Shown here: one piece after another, positions 21,200-32,514 of the stretch | Layout of the letters: every line of letters starts with the position of its first letter | Numbering within the stretch: the first letter of the stretch is position 1 | NCBI RefSeq assembly: GCF_026745355.1 | Contig: NC_079202.1 | Location: 33,727,508-33,791,507, forward strand | Source: Beta vulgaris subsp. vulgaris | Lineage: Eukaryota; Streptophyta; Magnoliopsida; Caryophyllales; Amaranthaceae | Direction: 5' to 3' | Length of the DNA stretch: 64,000 nt | Notes under the pieces: model-generated | What the model was told of the DNA's origin: nothing | The model's database searches: none | The model's input: only the letters and a program-made list of their open reading frames with translations | Program-made: the position numbers and the translations under genes

Positions 21200-22259
21200 G
21201 TTTCCTGGCTTAGCACTCCCAAATTGTTGAGTAGGGTTTGACGGGTTAGAAGCTATGGTCTTGTTATCCTGGCAGGAATAGGTGGTTTTCCTTCAGATTT
21301 CCAGTAACATTCATACTCACGATGACCTAGCTTTTGGCAATACCTACAAGTCACTGGCTTCCCTTCACAATCTTTTCCTGGGTGGTTCTTATTACACTTC
21401 TTACAATGGAACACCCTTTTGGGCCTCTCTCCGCCTGATTGATTCCTTGAAGTCTAATCATTGGTCCTAGCCCCAAGGTTTCTTCCATTCTTCTTTCGCT
21501 TCCTCCCTTAAACTTTTTCTCATTCCCCTGGTTCGGGTAGTTGCCATTCCCTTTCCTCTTTTCTCTGAAGAGTTTCCCTCTAGTTCCTTCCCTCTAATCC
21601 CATACAAGTGGGCAGCTCTCCCATAAACCTCATCAAGGGTGCTAAAGGTGGCTCCTCCGAGCTTTCCTTGCAAAGATAGGGTCAAGCCTTGCTCAAATCT
21701 TTGAGCCTTAAGAGCCTCAGTGGGTACTACTTCAGGTGCAAATCTCATTAGCTCTATGAACTTACTATAGTATTCTGAAATGGACATGGCCCCATCCTAA
21801 GGTTAATGAACTCCATACTTTTCTGCTTTCTTAAGTGTGTAGGGTAAAACTTGGTTCTTAAGGCTTCTTTCAACTCGGTCCACCCAAAATTGCGCTCAAT
21901 CGTCAAATCATTTTTCCTTTGGCTCCACCAAAGATCTGCTTCCTCCTTCAGATAATACACTGCGTTATTCAGCTTAAGCTCTTCTGGGCAGTTGATGGCA
22001 TCAAAAAGCTTGTCAAATTCCCTAATCCAGTTTTCAAGACTAGCTGGGTCCTCTTTCCCATTGTAGTAAGGGGTTTTGAAGCAGACACCCTCTTAAATAC
22101 TTCTCCAAATGCATCTAATTCATTGGACTTCGGGGGTGGGGTGTTTGCAGCCTGGGATAAGGCAGCTGCTATTTCAGTCAACTTTTTCAAAGCAGAATTC
22201 AATTTGGCACTATTTCCACCCCTATGCCTTTGAGACATCTTCCTGAGTGGAAACAACAT
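21200..22259 (-). pseudogene. Tekay-1 gag with zinc knuckle
   Basis: Three overlapping frames on the minus strand together give gag. They are 22259-21969 (N-terminus, with NSALKKLTEIAAALSQA), 21960-21754 (YLKEEADLWWSQRK and FGWTELKEALRTKFYP) and 21787-21467 (ISEYYSKFIELMRFAPEVVP and RFEQGL), which match chromoviral capsid words. From about 21425 to 21290 two knuckle-like motifs can be read (CKKCNKNHPGKDC and CRYCQKLGHREYEC). Two frame changes break it. The product would form the virus-like particle. Confidence 0.85.
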
Positions 22260-22450
22260 AGGTCTTAACTAAACGAACATATAACAGGTAAACCATCTCA
22301 TTAATAATAATCAAATTGCATACATGGTTTCTTTACTCGAAAGCAACACAAAAATGATAATAGTAATAATAACCCCATAAAGTTACTACATTAACTTGTC
22401 AACTACTGACAATTATTTAAGCCTAACATGAAGATCCTATTCATAATAAA

Positions 22451-22919
22451 TCATAGGTAAGACTCCCTCCCTCCAAATTCTCTTTCATAGGCGGCCGACG
22501 ACATGGGTGAGTATTCAGGACTCGGTGGCACTTCTTTAAGAGGGTTGGATCGTGCCTTTGAAGTGTTATCTTTAGGAGTTGTAGGTGTATATTCTGGACT
22601 TGTAGAGCGAACAGGTGATGGAATAATATGATGAGATGATGAGGCTACAGACATAAGCGAATCAGCTAGCTATCAAAATTTCTATGGTAGCATTAGATGT
22701 AGACTCTAAGTTCCTTTCCCATGTCTTCTCTGCATAGTATAAGTCTCCCACAAATGTCAACATATCAGCTATCCATACCCCTTCATGCACGTGTTCATGC
22801 TTATTCCACTCATTTTCATTCAATAGTACATCCTCATATTTCCTAAAAAGATTTTCATACTTTGGAATTCTAGGTAAGTGAATAAGAGTTAGAAGAATTT
22901 TCCAAGGGTCAGTCCTCAT
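22451..22919 (-). other. Extra open frames between primer site and gag of Tekay-1
   Basis: Frames 22919-22662 (85 codons) and 22654-22451 (67 codons) lie on the element's coding strand ahead of gag. The first reads like a folded protein (NEWNKHEHVHEGVWIADMLT, YYAEKTWE). The second is Ser/Pro-rich with a repeated word (SPEYTPT, SPEYSPM). Another frame (23161-22940) continues upstream. Together they may be one decayed reading frame of about 200 residues that has nothing to do with gag. I do not recognise it. Tekay-2 also has an extra ORF at the same place. Confidence 0.4.
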
Positions 22920-23585
22920 TTCTCTTCTTCCTTGTGAAACTAAGCTTGGCTATGAATTCCTTGAATAAAGAATGATATAGTGTGATAATGCCTCTTAAAA
23001 TAGGCGGCATCATAGTAAGTATCCCTTACAAACTCAAGCATCTGAAATTTAAAATTTAACAAGTAAGCATTTAATTTGCAAATAGTTAACCAAATAAAGT
23101 TGCATAACGCAATTTCTTTCTCCTTTTTCCACAAAAGAATAGTCCTAAAATAATAATGCAACTTGATAAAAATCGGCCTACTATTTAGGTACTCAAAAAA
23201 AAAAAATCAAAGTCTATCATCTTATTCTACTTATACACATAAAATGCTAAAACTTTTCTTGCCAAAATTATTTTTACAACCTTTTGTTTTTCCAAATATA
23301 TATTTTATAATGAGTAATTGATTCATGACAAAGAATAGTCGGGCCAATGAATTTCCCAGGAAAGGGTTGGTTACACGCAACGTTGGTGAGAGCCCAAGCC
23401 TTTCCTTGCCAGAAGCATTGACAACCCAACTTATCCAAATCAATCGTTTTTCCTCAAATAATAAAATAGATTTTTATGCATAATAATATAAATATGAAAA
23501 GAATGCGAAACTCTCTAACCTATATGCCAACCTTAAGTCTACCCATTAATTTTAGATTCCAGTTTCATATCCCTAGGCTTTTAAA

Positions 23586-23594
23586 CTGATACCA
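23586..23594 (-). other. Primer binding site of Tekay-1 (initiator tRNA-Met)
   Basis: The minus strand reads TGGTATCAG three bases inside the 5' LTR. This matches the first nine bases of the usual initiator tRNA-Met complement TGGTATCAGAGC; the last three bases have diverged. Confidence 0.8.
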
Positions 23595-23597
23595 CTT

Positions 23598-25726
23598 TGT
23601 AACACCCCCAAATTTCTCCACTTTAAAAACTTATACTTTCGTAAAATACTTGGAGAAACTTAAGGGTATTACCACCAAATATAAATATATTTTGGCAATA
23701 CTATAACTTGATACACAAAATATGCAGCGGAAACTTCTAACTTTATTTATAAAAATAATATTATTATCCAAAAACCACAATACTAATAGAAAAGTCTAAA
23801 GACTACTAAAATAGTGATCTATTCTAATGATCCCAAAAGGTTCCTCCCATGCATCATGAATCATCAATAGACCTGCAAACTACTCCCCGTAAGGAAAGTA
23901 GGGCAAAGCCAAAACAAATAGGAAATACGAGTCAGTTGAAATACTGAGTACAATTACGTGCAAGACTTGTAAACTTGTAAATATATAATTCACATACTTT
24001 CATAAACATGCTTTATTTCACAATTCTAGTGATAACAAAAGATAAGATCAATCCATTATTAAATTCACGTTAACACAAAGAATATATCTCCTTTAATAAT
24101 TCCATTAAAAGTGGAAAATAATAATATAAGAACTTAACTTAAACCCCTTTCCTTGATCCGCGATCCTAAGTGTGCACACCCCCAAGCTAGTTACCTTTAT
24201 GAATACAAAGACATTGGAGTAACCTTAATGCCAACTAGTGGACTTGGAAGAACCCTTCTTGAACAAAGCCAAGGGGTAATTGTAATAAGAATAACAGTAG
24301 GGGTAAACCTTTCCTTTAATTCAAATAAAGAATTATGATAAACAAACTTAATTATAGGGAATTAAAAAAAGATAATTTAAACTTTTAAAACTAAAACTCA
24401 TGCTAATATTTGAGTTACTCAAAGCCACTGATTTGCAAAAGTGGATTCCTTCATAAAAAAAAATGGATTATACATGCAAACTGATTTTTTTAATTTACTT
24501 TTCTAAAACAAACAAAACAATATTTGATTGGTTTAGCATATCTAAGCAAGAGAAAATACAAGCTTTAATTTTATCTAGCCTAAATGATAAGAAGGTTTGA
24601 TTAAACCAATTGCATATACCGATTCACATAATTTATACTAAAACACACATAACTAATGTATACATAATAATTAAAGATCAAGCCACGTAAACGTACCTTG
24701 ATAATTCACGAAAAAGAAAATCAACTAGTAAGGGAATGTTCACGAACGAAATCCTCCTATTAATTATAAACTAGTTCTAATCAAAACGATGAACAATATA
24801 TGAACTCTAAAAGAAAATTATGCTAACTAACTAATTATAGACATGATTCATGCTCAAACAATTAAAACATGTTTTTATAAAACTCAAAAAGATCAAAAAC
24901 TAGGAATTAAAACAACTTTTAAAAAAATGGAAGTACTTACAAAACCTCCCGCTAAAACTCCTCGGTGAAAACTAAAACTACTCAAAGAGACCACTCACTT
25001 TAGGGAAAACTTTATAAGGAACTCTCAATATTTTTTTTGGTGAAGAGAAAGTGAAGGATTAGAGGGGTATTTATAGTGTAAACTAGGGTAGAAAAGAGGT
25101 AAAACTTTCCTAAATTATTAAAATTAGGGCAAAAGAATTTTAAAAAAAATAAAATTTGCAACATTACAAAGCTGCCGTGCAGCAGCTGTGTAATGCAGCA
25201 AAAAAATTTGTTTCATTTTTTTTTATAAATAACTCTTCCCTTTAAAATTTTTCCTAAAATCAATTTTGTTTGATTTTAAAGAGATTGTTAAATCTTCCCA
25301 AATCAATTAAAATCCCATACTTTCTAACTCAATATAAATCTCATAAAAATCTGATTTTATAAGATTTAACAAAATATTTTAAATATTTAAAGTTTTCGGT
25401 TTTATTTAAAAGAATCGATTTTTCAAAACAACACTTATAAAAAATCCGAAAATTACATACTAAATGTATAATCTAATTTTATTACCCAAAAATGAATTTT
25501 GGATTTTATAAAATTATTTATCAAATATTTGTTTAAATAAATAAGATAATGACAAGAGCAACTATTGTTAAAAATTACTAAAATAACCTTTAAAATTCAA
25601 ACTATATTTCCCTCCAAATGATTCCCTCCAATGTGATTTTAAAATAGTTTAAAATGAGTTTTGAAGATAAAATTTAAAATTATTTTAAATAATCTCAATA
25701 AATGCCTAAAAATACGGGGTATTACA
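23598..25726 (-). repeat. 5' LTR of Tekay-1
   Basis: It is the pair of 15412-17568. On the plus strand it runs from TGTAACACCCCC to GGGGTATTACA and is followed by the duplication CAGGC. The minus-strand TATA box lies at 25068-25075, about 650 bp from the LTR start, and a poly-T tract follows shortly. The differences from the other LTR are scattered single bases and short indels. Confidence 0.9.
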
Positions 25727-25731
25727 CAGGC

Positions 25732-28389
25732 GGCAAGACCGCAAAAGAAGAAGAGAACAAGAACTAATGGCCTATTCCTTGGGCACCTCGGTTCCAGGAT
25801 CGTCAACCATAGTTACCAGATCTTCGGTAACGTTTACGGTGTTATCAGCCTCCTAAATTGGGCCTCCTCAAATTCGAACCGGAGGTCCGCATTGGCTATA
25901 TCGGCCTTAGTGATCCCATAGTCAACGACCTCAGCTCTCGACCGGGAGCTCAAAGTCTCGGCGACCCTAAGCCTCTTCCACCTGGGACCAATCCAGGTCG
26001 GGAAGAGCGTGCTTAGCGCATCTCAGAGCCGCTGCCCAATCGCCGTTTTACCGGTTGGCCAGCCGAGAAACGAAGTCCATGGACTTCCGGTATTCCCCAA
26101 CGATCTCGTGTTCCCGGGTCTTGGCCTTCGCAATTTGCTCCCTGAGGAGACGGGTCTCATCATCCTTGTTCGCCAAGACTAGGGAATGGTCGGTTACATC
26201 CTTAGTCAAGGCGTCATCAGCCTTCTTCTCAGCATCCTGGGCGGCCTTCACCTCATCCTGTGCCGCCTTCAGCTCCTGCTCCTTTACGGCCATTTGGCCC
26301 TTCAGAGTCTTATGGGCCTCTAGCTCGTTAAAATAGGAGGTCTGGAAGTACCGGTAAAGGTCACATAGCTCTTTACCGGATTGGGCCGCCTGCAAAAAGC
26401 AACAAGAAAGTCGTTAGTACAAATAAAAAGGGTAAAAGCCGACATTCAACTTGTGCACGTACTATATACTTACCACGGCCAAGTTATGCGCATGCACACC
26501 ACTGTCTAGACTTCGTCCACCGGTATGTCATACTTGAGATGCATGGCCTTCAGAATACGGTAACCGAGGTTACCACCTCCAACGGACGATCTAGCAGCAG
26601 AGACTCATCGTCAAGGACATTGAGCTTAGGCTGAAAGACCTCACCGTCCTTCACAGGGGACCAACACCACCTTTTCTTCAGCACCTCCGGCAACGCGATC
26701 CGGGATCGCTCCTGAAGCCGACTTTTCGCGGCTTAGCGAAGTGCTCCAACCCAGGCACCATGTCAGTAAGGGTGAGCTGCCTGTAGATTTTTGGGCGCAG
26801 CGAAGAGTTGCCCACTTCCTCCACCTGGCCTTTCATGAGGCCTTTAGGATCGGACTCCCCCGACCCTACAATGGTTTTAGTCGGCGCCTTCTTAGGCTCC
26901 CTGGCGTCCTTCGGCCCTTTCCCGACTGCTTCATCAGCCTTTCTCTTTAGAGGAAGTAGAGAAGTTTTACGCTGGGCGAGGGGCATATCACACATTCAGT
27001 AAAGGGAAATATTATCACAAACAAGACCCATAACGGCTTAACAAAAACAGTATAGACCAACCATGCGGCTCGGAATGGCAGAAGCCTAGGGCGGATAGGG
27101 CCGGATTACTAAAAACATATTTGGCATGAGGTAGCCAAATAAGGGGCACCAATATTTTCTTGCTACCCCTGAGTGGCGGTATATACGAGACCCTGAAGAA
27201 GTCAAAAGCCTCTTTCTCCCGATGTGTTAATCCCCGATCGGGGATATGCTCCATTTCGGGACGTGGCTTGGTCCATTGACGACGCAGGGGAAAGTCAGCA
27301 GGGACCTGTACCCAGAAAAATCTCTCTCGCTAGTGGTTGAGAGAGGCGAGTTTCGGGTACACCGTCAACTTATTCGCCTTCGTGTACAACGACATCCAAC
27401 CTCCACGCCCTTCGACGTCATCGGACCGGGATCTCCTCTTCTTGCCGGCACCCTTTCCCTTCGCAGAACTGTCTTCCTTGATCAAGTGTAACTTCCGAAA
27501 AAGGTTGAGGGTCTCCGGAAATTCCTTGTAGCGAACAGTCCAGGCATAGGCCATCAAATTCCGCCGTCCTAGCGGCGTCAGCTGTGCCAAGCAGATGTTC
27601 CAACCTTGGAAAACTTTCACGAAGAACGGGTCTAGGGGAAAACATATCCCAAAATCTAGCATATGGGCATAAATAGCTACATGACCGGAAGGACAATCGG
27701 TCACCCGACTACCTGATGCCGATAAGACTAACTTATACTCATCAGGGAACGCGAAATATACCGACCCCTTCAAAAGAAATTTGTCTTGGTTACAGATAGC
27801 GGCCCAGCTATCATCTACTATCACTGAGGCGGCGCTACCGACCTCGCTAGGCGGCATATATAGATCGGCCAGCTCATCCTCGTCAGATTCCTCCGGGATG
27901 ATTTCAGAAGGATCCTCATCCTCCTCTGCCTCAATGGTGGTCGTCTTCCCATCAGATTCCAGGGCTCGAATCACATTGTCTACTTCATCCGAATCTACGG
28001 ACAACACTTCTGCCTCAATTGGTGGCGGCCTAGCCGAAGTCTCACCTTTCTCTACTATTCCTACCGGTCTTGAAGAGGAAGGTTCAATGAAGGAAACAGT
28101 TTTGGGGAGCATTCAACAAGGCCTACCATAGTCCCATATTGCCCGTAGACCGACACTCCTAATGCATTTCCGAGCCCCACTACTACTCCTAAGGAAGAAG
28201 CGCGCAATACTGGTTCATCATTACATCTCTACCACAGGGTCTATAGCCATTTTGACTTTTTGTCCTAAGTTCCCTGGCATTGTCTATTACCGGTGAATTA
28301 ACATATCCAACAGAGCTAGAAGAACTACTATCGGAGTTAATATCGCTATCGATCATAACGGAAGGACTCCTAGATATATTTTGTGAATC
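25732..28389 (-). pseudogene. Antisense gene of element A (Tat aORF), main part, multi-exon
   Basis: On the minus strand it begins inside a codon run cut by the Athila insertion; the first five codons are at 52438-52424. A Ser-rich N-terminus (DSQNISRSPSVMIDSD, 28389-28189) comes first. Then 28112-27330 is an acidic region and a fold containing GICFPLDPFFVKVFQGW and QLTPLGRRNLMAYAW. Next are 27254-27015 (YIPPLRGSKK), 26995-26678 (basic, with LKRKADEA) and 26395-26048 (a clear coiled coil). Apparent introns separate the blocks, for example GT at about 27066 and AG at about 26970. The architecture parallels that of the antisense gene in element B. Frame breaks indicate decay. Function unknown; it resembles the 'putative gypsy type transposon' proteins. 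Confidence 0.6.
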
Positions 28390-29510
28390 TGACAGAGTGT
28401 GAATTCTAATGTCGTTGCATAATTTGCTCAATCAATACCTAACTAACCAAATAACAAGTATGGGGCAAGTAAGGATCGTATCCACAGGGAATGACTTTGA
28501 GACACCGAAATTTGCGAAACAGCTACAAGCTAACTCGATCAATAATTTGGGTTTGTTAACTAGGACTACAACGATTAATAAAATCAAGAAATTACCAAGA
28601 GGGGAAAACGTTAGGGGAGACAGGATCCAACACCTACCAAGCCAATGAATCAACCAAGTTCCGGTGAAGAGTGACAGTTCGGCGTAATCTACGAGATACT
28701 TGAGAAGTCTTCTCTCGAAGCACAAATCAACGATGCATAAACCAAATAGCTAGCTAGAACAAGAAATTATAACTCAAGGAAGGGAAGGGATTTTACTCAC
28801 TAAGTCTCTCGATCTTGTGAGAAGAATCAAGCACAAGCAATTGGGGTCTCCCTCCTACATTACTTTGACTAATGCATCCACAACCATGAATTAAACAACT
28901 AAACTCCAACTAATGATTTAATCCAAAAATCCAAACGACGGCCTACAACCTAACTTCATCTCTCAATGCAAGATTAGGAGTAGTAGCATAAGCATCTTGT
29001 GGCCACCCAAACACACATGCAATTAACCAAAGCATGAATAATCGTAGCTCAACCCGAATTCATCACAAAACACCCAATGTTATTCAACCCATGGCTTAGT
29101 TGGGTTTTCACCCAACCCCTAACTAAAGAACTACTCACACATCATATTTAAACTGAAATCAAAGCTTCTAAACACAATCATTAGCAACATTGAGTAAAAC
29201 TTAATTCAAATCAACATGCAACAAAAACAAAAACAAAAATAACAACAAAATAAAGTAAGGGAGAGAGAGAGTATACTAATAAGCTTCAAAAGTAGAGATG
29301 AGAAACCGAAAATGCTTGAATAAATCTTCAAAGTTGAGCTACAAACTACTACTAGTAAGAGTTTTTAGGAGAGAGAAAATCTAGATCTAACAAAAACACA
29401 CATATACACAAAACATGGTTAAAGTGGTTAAATATTGCAAAAACTAACAAAAATAAACTAAGAAAACTACGAAAACACTACCTAAAGAAGGTTCAAGAAC
29501 CCACTTATCA
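28390..29510 (-). repeat. 3' LTR of the Athila element, with an internal deletion
   Basis: On the plus strand it runs from TGACAGAGTGTGAATTC to CCACTTATCA. It matches the other LTR along its whole length except that about 540 bp present in the 5' LTR (about 51757-52300) are missing here. The breakpoint lies near 29390. The missing part contains the TATA box, so this LTR has lost its core promoter. Open frames at 28409-28648 and 28432-28725 lie within it and are not genes. Confidence 0.9.
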
Positions 29511-31182
29511 AACCTCTCCAAACTTTCCATTTGCTTGTCCTCAAGCAAAATTTGATAAAACTAAGGGAGAAAATGATGAGAGCTAGAAAGAACATCTCAT
29601 GGTAATATACAAGGAGGGTTAGCAGAAATCTCTTAAGCACATCAGACCAAATAAAATGGATACCAGAATCAAATCGAGTGTAACTAGCATAAACCCGTTC
29701 AATCAACACTCCGTAAGACTTTTTTTACCACTCCCTAGCACAAAGTCCAAAGCCTTCCGAAGCAGCGTCTCATGACTCCTTGAGGGAGACGGAAGAAATA
29801 AAGTAAGAGAGGAAGGGTTACTCGACAATCTCAATGCTAGAAATCTTCTCAATATGGTTGTGAATCAACTCTCGTCATTGGCTATGGCATTGCTATAACT
29901 AGGTCCAAAGGTCTTTAAAAGTTTGTAACGTAGGCTCGGGGTTAAGGTGTGGAGTAAATTTAGGAAGTGGAGTTAAGCCTAGATAGTGAACTTGGGTGAT
30001 CAAACCAGACTCAAATATAAACCAAACTATTTCCATGCAAAATTGGCATTTCATGCCTCACCAACCGACATCCCCAAACTTATTTGGAAACAACACTTTG
30101 ACCATAGAAGAATTCTTTTTTTTTTTTTTTTTGAGAAACTTGCTTTACAAAGCTACCACATCCCATATGTACACAAGAGGTGAGAGGATCATACAATTGT
30201 TCATTCGACGCATCCTCACCACCCTTCCTTTCCAGAATTGAAAATTAAGAACACCACAACTACTCAAATGACCCAATAATATTCACTATCATCTAAGGTG
30301 ATTAAAAAAAATTGGAGCTCATGGGTTATAATGTGGTTAGTCACAAAGAAAGGATAAGCTCAAAGTGGGTAGCAAAGGGGCAAGTGCCAAGCGAAAATTA
30401 TGTGGGAAAGAGAAGAAAACACTACAATGTACAACTAATGATGGCAAAGGGAAGAAAGTGGAAAAAGTAAAAAGAAATGAAAGCCGATGTCATCCCTACA
30501 AGTAGCAAGCCGCGATCTTAAGAGTTGAAATACAAATTCTTGATCTAAACAACTAGCAAAGAGGATCCCGCCACACATAATATAATCAATTTCGGTTGAC
30601 GGCTAGAAAACAACAAATCCTCACCATGGGGTTCAAATGCTACTTCGAAAGCACTTTATTCTTTTGCTAGGCCAACCATCTTACCATTAGCCTAAATCAA
30701 GCGTGATTGAAATCATGATAGCACACTCTTTTTAAACCAAGGCACCCAAATTATATACAAGTCTTTTTGCGCAAAAAAAGGAAAAATGTAACCCTCTATA
30801 TACATCATAGCCATTGATTACTTTCTAACTCAACCTAAAAGGGAATTCTTTTTGTCTTTTTATTTTTGTTTTTGTTTTTTTTTTTAATTTTTTTTTTATT
30901 TTGTTTTTTTTAGAAGAGTCTAAAAAGAAACTAAAAAGCAAAAAACTGAATAGAAGAGAAGGGGGAAGGGGCTAGACTAGGAAATTTTGGATTTTGCAAT
31001 CAGGGAGCAACAACAACAACCATCCATCACTCAAATACCGTCATAATCATCATCGAATCACCAAGACAAAGCACAACCTCAAGGTTTGCACCCCTAACCT
31101 CCCCAAACTAAACATCACATTGTCCTCAATGTGAGGAATGCACACAATATGAAGAATAAATGTTGGGGAAGGGGATAGGGGA
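29511..31182 (-). other. Athila polypurine tract and 3' untranslated region
   Basis: The minus strand reads GGAAAGTTTGGAGAGGTT next to the LTR (29511-29528), which is the likely polypurine tract. The rest has no supported gene. It contains homopolymer T tracts on the plus strand at about 30117-30132 and 30870-30910. The short frame at 29482-29709 looks spurious. Confidence 0.6.
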
Positions 31183-32514
31183 TCATTGACCCCCAGATGA
31201 AGGATCATACCTGGGTTGGGAGCTTGAGTTCCCGGGGAAGTGGCGGTGAAGCTCATCACGGAGGTAGCCAAACTCTTGCGTCATTAGGCCATATTGTTCA
31301 TGCATTTGGCCAAACGTCGTTGTCATGGTCTCATTGGAGTGCCAGAGCGCTCCAACATCCGTTCGGAGTTGCCCGAACTCCACTTGGAGAGCTGTTATTT
31401 GCTCGGCCCATCCTCCTTGTGGCGCACCCGTCTCATATTGTTGTTGTTGCTCTTGTTGTGGTTGTCGGGGTGGCTCGTCCACTTCCATCCGCTCATCATC
31501 ATCTCCATCACCATCACCGGGCCCCCAATCAAACTCGGGGTTGAAGACTCGGTTATCCTCATCATAGATGGCGGTGATATTGGTGTCCGAATGGACGGCA
31601 TAGGGTCGCCCATCTACTTTCCACAGGTAGCCATTTCCTGGTCCTTGATTCTCCACCCATTGCATGGAAATGAAGGATCGAAAGTTGATTCTCGTTTCGC
31701 CCGGGACAACCTGCAAACCAGCAACATCTACACCAAGAGCAGTAGCAATAATAGTGATCATCCCTCCTATGATAATGTCCCCTCTAGGCCTCCTAGACAC
31801 GTCCTCAAGGTGGTCAACAAGCCAAGCCGCCAAGCTTATCCTTTCGTCCCCCGCACTCATGTGCCACAAAAAGTAGTTCTCCCGACTCGATACTACTCCT
31901 TGACTATCCCCTCTGGCAAAGATGGTGCTAGCTAAGAGGCGGTGGGAGATACGGAAACCCGGGTTAACAATGCTAGAGGCCTTAGAGCTGGCCGGGTTAT
32001 AATGAAAACGGCCGGTCAAACGGCGCCAAAAGTTTCCCGATCTATACCTCTTTGAGAACTCGGATTGTGGGCCTATTGTGCCTGCCCTGGGCCACCCAAA
32101 GCAATCATTAATAAAACCCAAGTTTTTCGTGTTAGATTCCCCCATGAGGTTGAAGGTGAGTGTCCGGGGGTTACCCTTGCCCTCCGATCGGCGGACGGAT
32201 AGGGTGGACAAGAACTCTAAGGTGAGGCGGCTATAAGTGTCGGCATGAAGGGTAAGCCAAGCATCCCACCCCACTTGGCCAAAGAGTTGGGCCACATCCC
32301 CTTCCACCATTAGTGCTTCGGAAGCACTAACATCATATAATCGGGTTGGTTTTAGCTTCCTAGCACTAAGGCGAATAAAGTTATGAAGGTGCCCTTGGTT
32401 GCGAAATTCAATTCCTAGAGTGTTGATTTGTGGTGGGGCAAGGATGGGTGGCGGCAGGGGGTTCCTAAGGTTGGCGGTCGAGGTATTGCGGGGTTGATTT
32501 CTCCTAGAACCCAT
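31183..32514 (-). CDS. Athila third ORF (ORF3, Athila-type protein)
   Basis: This is an uninterrupted 443-codon frame, the longest intact one in the element. It begins with a Pro/Asn-rich stretch (residues 1-35). A globular part follows (about 40-310), with WDAWLTLHADTYSRLTLEFL, LMGESNTKNLGF and an extended IIIGGMITIIATALG hydrophobic stretch. Then come an acidic GDGDGDDD tract (about 335) and a Gln-rich, coiled-coil-like C-terminus (about 350-443). It corresponds to the ORF found downstream of integrase in Athila elements (ATHILA ORF-1 family). It is sometimes called envelope-like, but I see no signal peptide or convincing membrane anchor. Its function is not established. It is separated from integrase by about 1.05 kb, so it would need a spliced or separate transcript. 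Confidence 0.75.
   Translation of the reverse strand: MGSRRNQPRNTSTANLRNPLPPPILAPPQINTLGIEFRNQGHLHNFIRLSARKLKPTRLYDVSASEALMVEGDVAQLFGQVGWDAWLTLHADTYSRLTLEFLSTLSVRRSEGKGNPRTLTFNLMGESNTKNLGFINDCFGWPRAGTIGPQSEFSKRYRSGNFWRRLTGRFHYNPASSKASSIVNPGFRISHRLLASTIFARGDSQGVVSSRENYFLWHMSAGDERISLAAWLVDHLEDVSRRPRGDIIIGGMITIIATALGVDVAGLQVVPGETRINFRSFISMQWVENQGPGNGYLWKVDGRPYAVHSDTNITAIYDEDNRVFNPEFDWGPGDGDGDDDERMEVDEPPRQPQQEQQQQYETGAPQGGWAEQITALQVEFGQLRTDVGALWHSNETMTTTFGQMHEQYGLMTQEFGYLRDELHRHFPGNSSSQPRYDPSSGGQ

Larger units (their letters stand above)
15412..25726 (-). mobile_element. Tekay-1: complete Tekay/Del-type chromovirus, minus strand
   Basis: Two LTRs of 2157 and 2129 bp (15412-17568 and 23598-25726) are nearly identical by eye. 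They frame gag, protease, RT, RNase H, integrase and a chromodomain on the minus strand. The target duplication CAGGC is perfect (15407-15411 and 25727-25731). A tRNA-Met primer site and a polypurine tract lie next to the expected LTRs. The chromodomain after integrase and LTRs above 2 kb place it in the Tekay/Del chromoviruses. The host sequence is element A, between its tandem repeats and its antisense gene. All coding domains carry frameshifts, so it is non-autonomous. Confidence 0.9.

Noticed and set aside
24153..24338. 61-codon plus-strand ORF
   Set aside because: It lies entirely in the Tekay-1 LTR. The counterpart in the other LTR (near 16010) is frame-broken, so it is chance.
31294..31935. 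213-codon plus-strand ORF
   Set aside because: It is the antisense shadow of the intact Athila ORF3 and has no domain features of its own.
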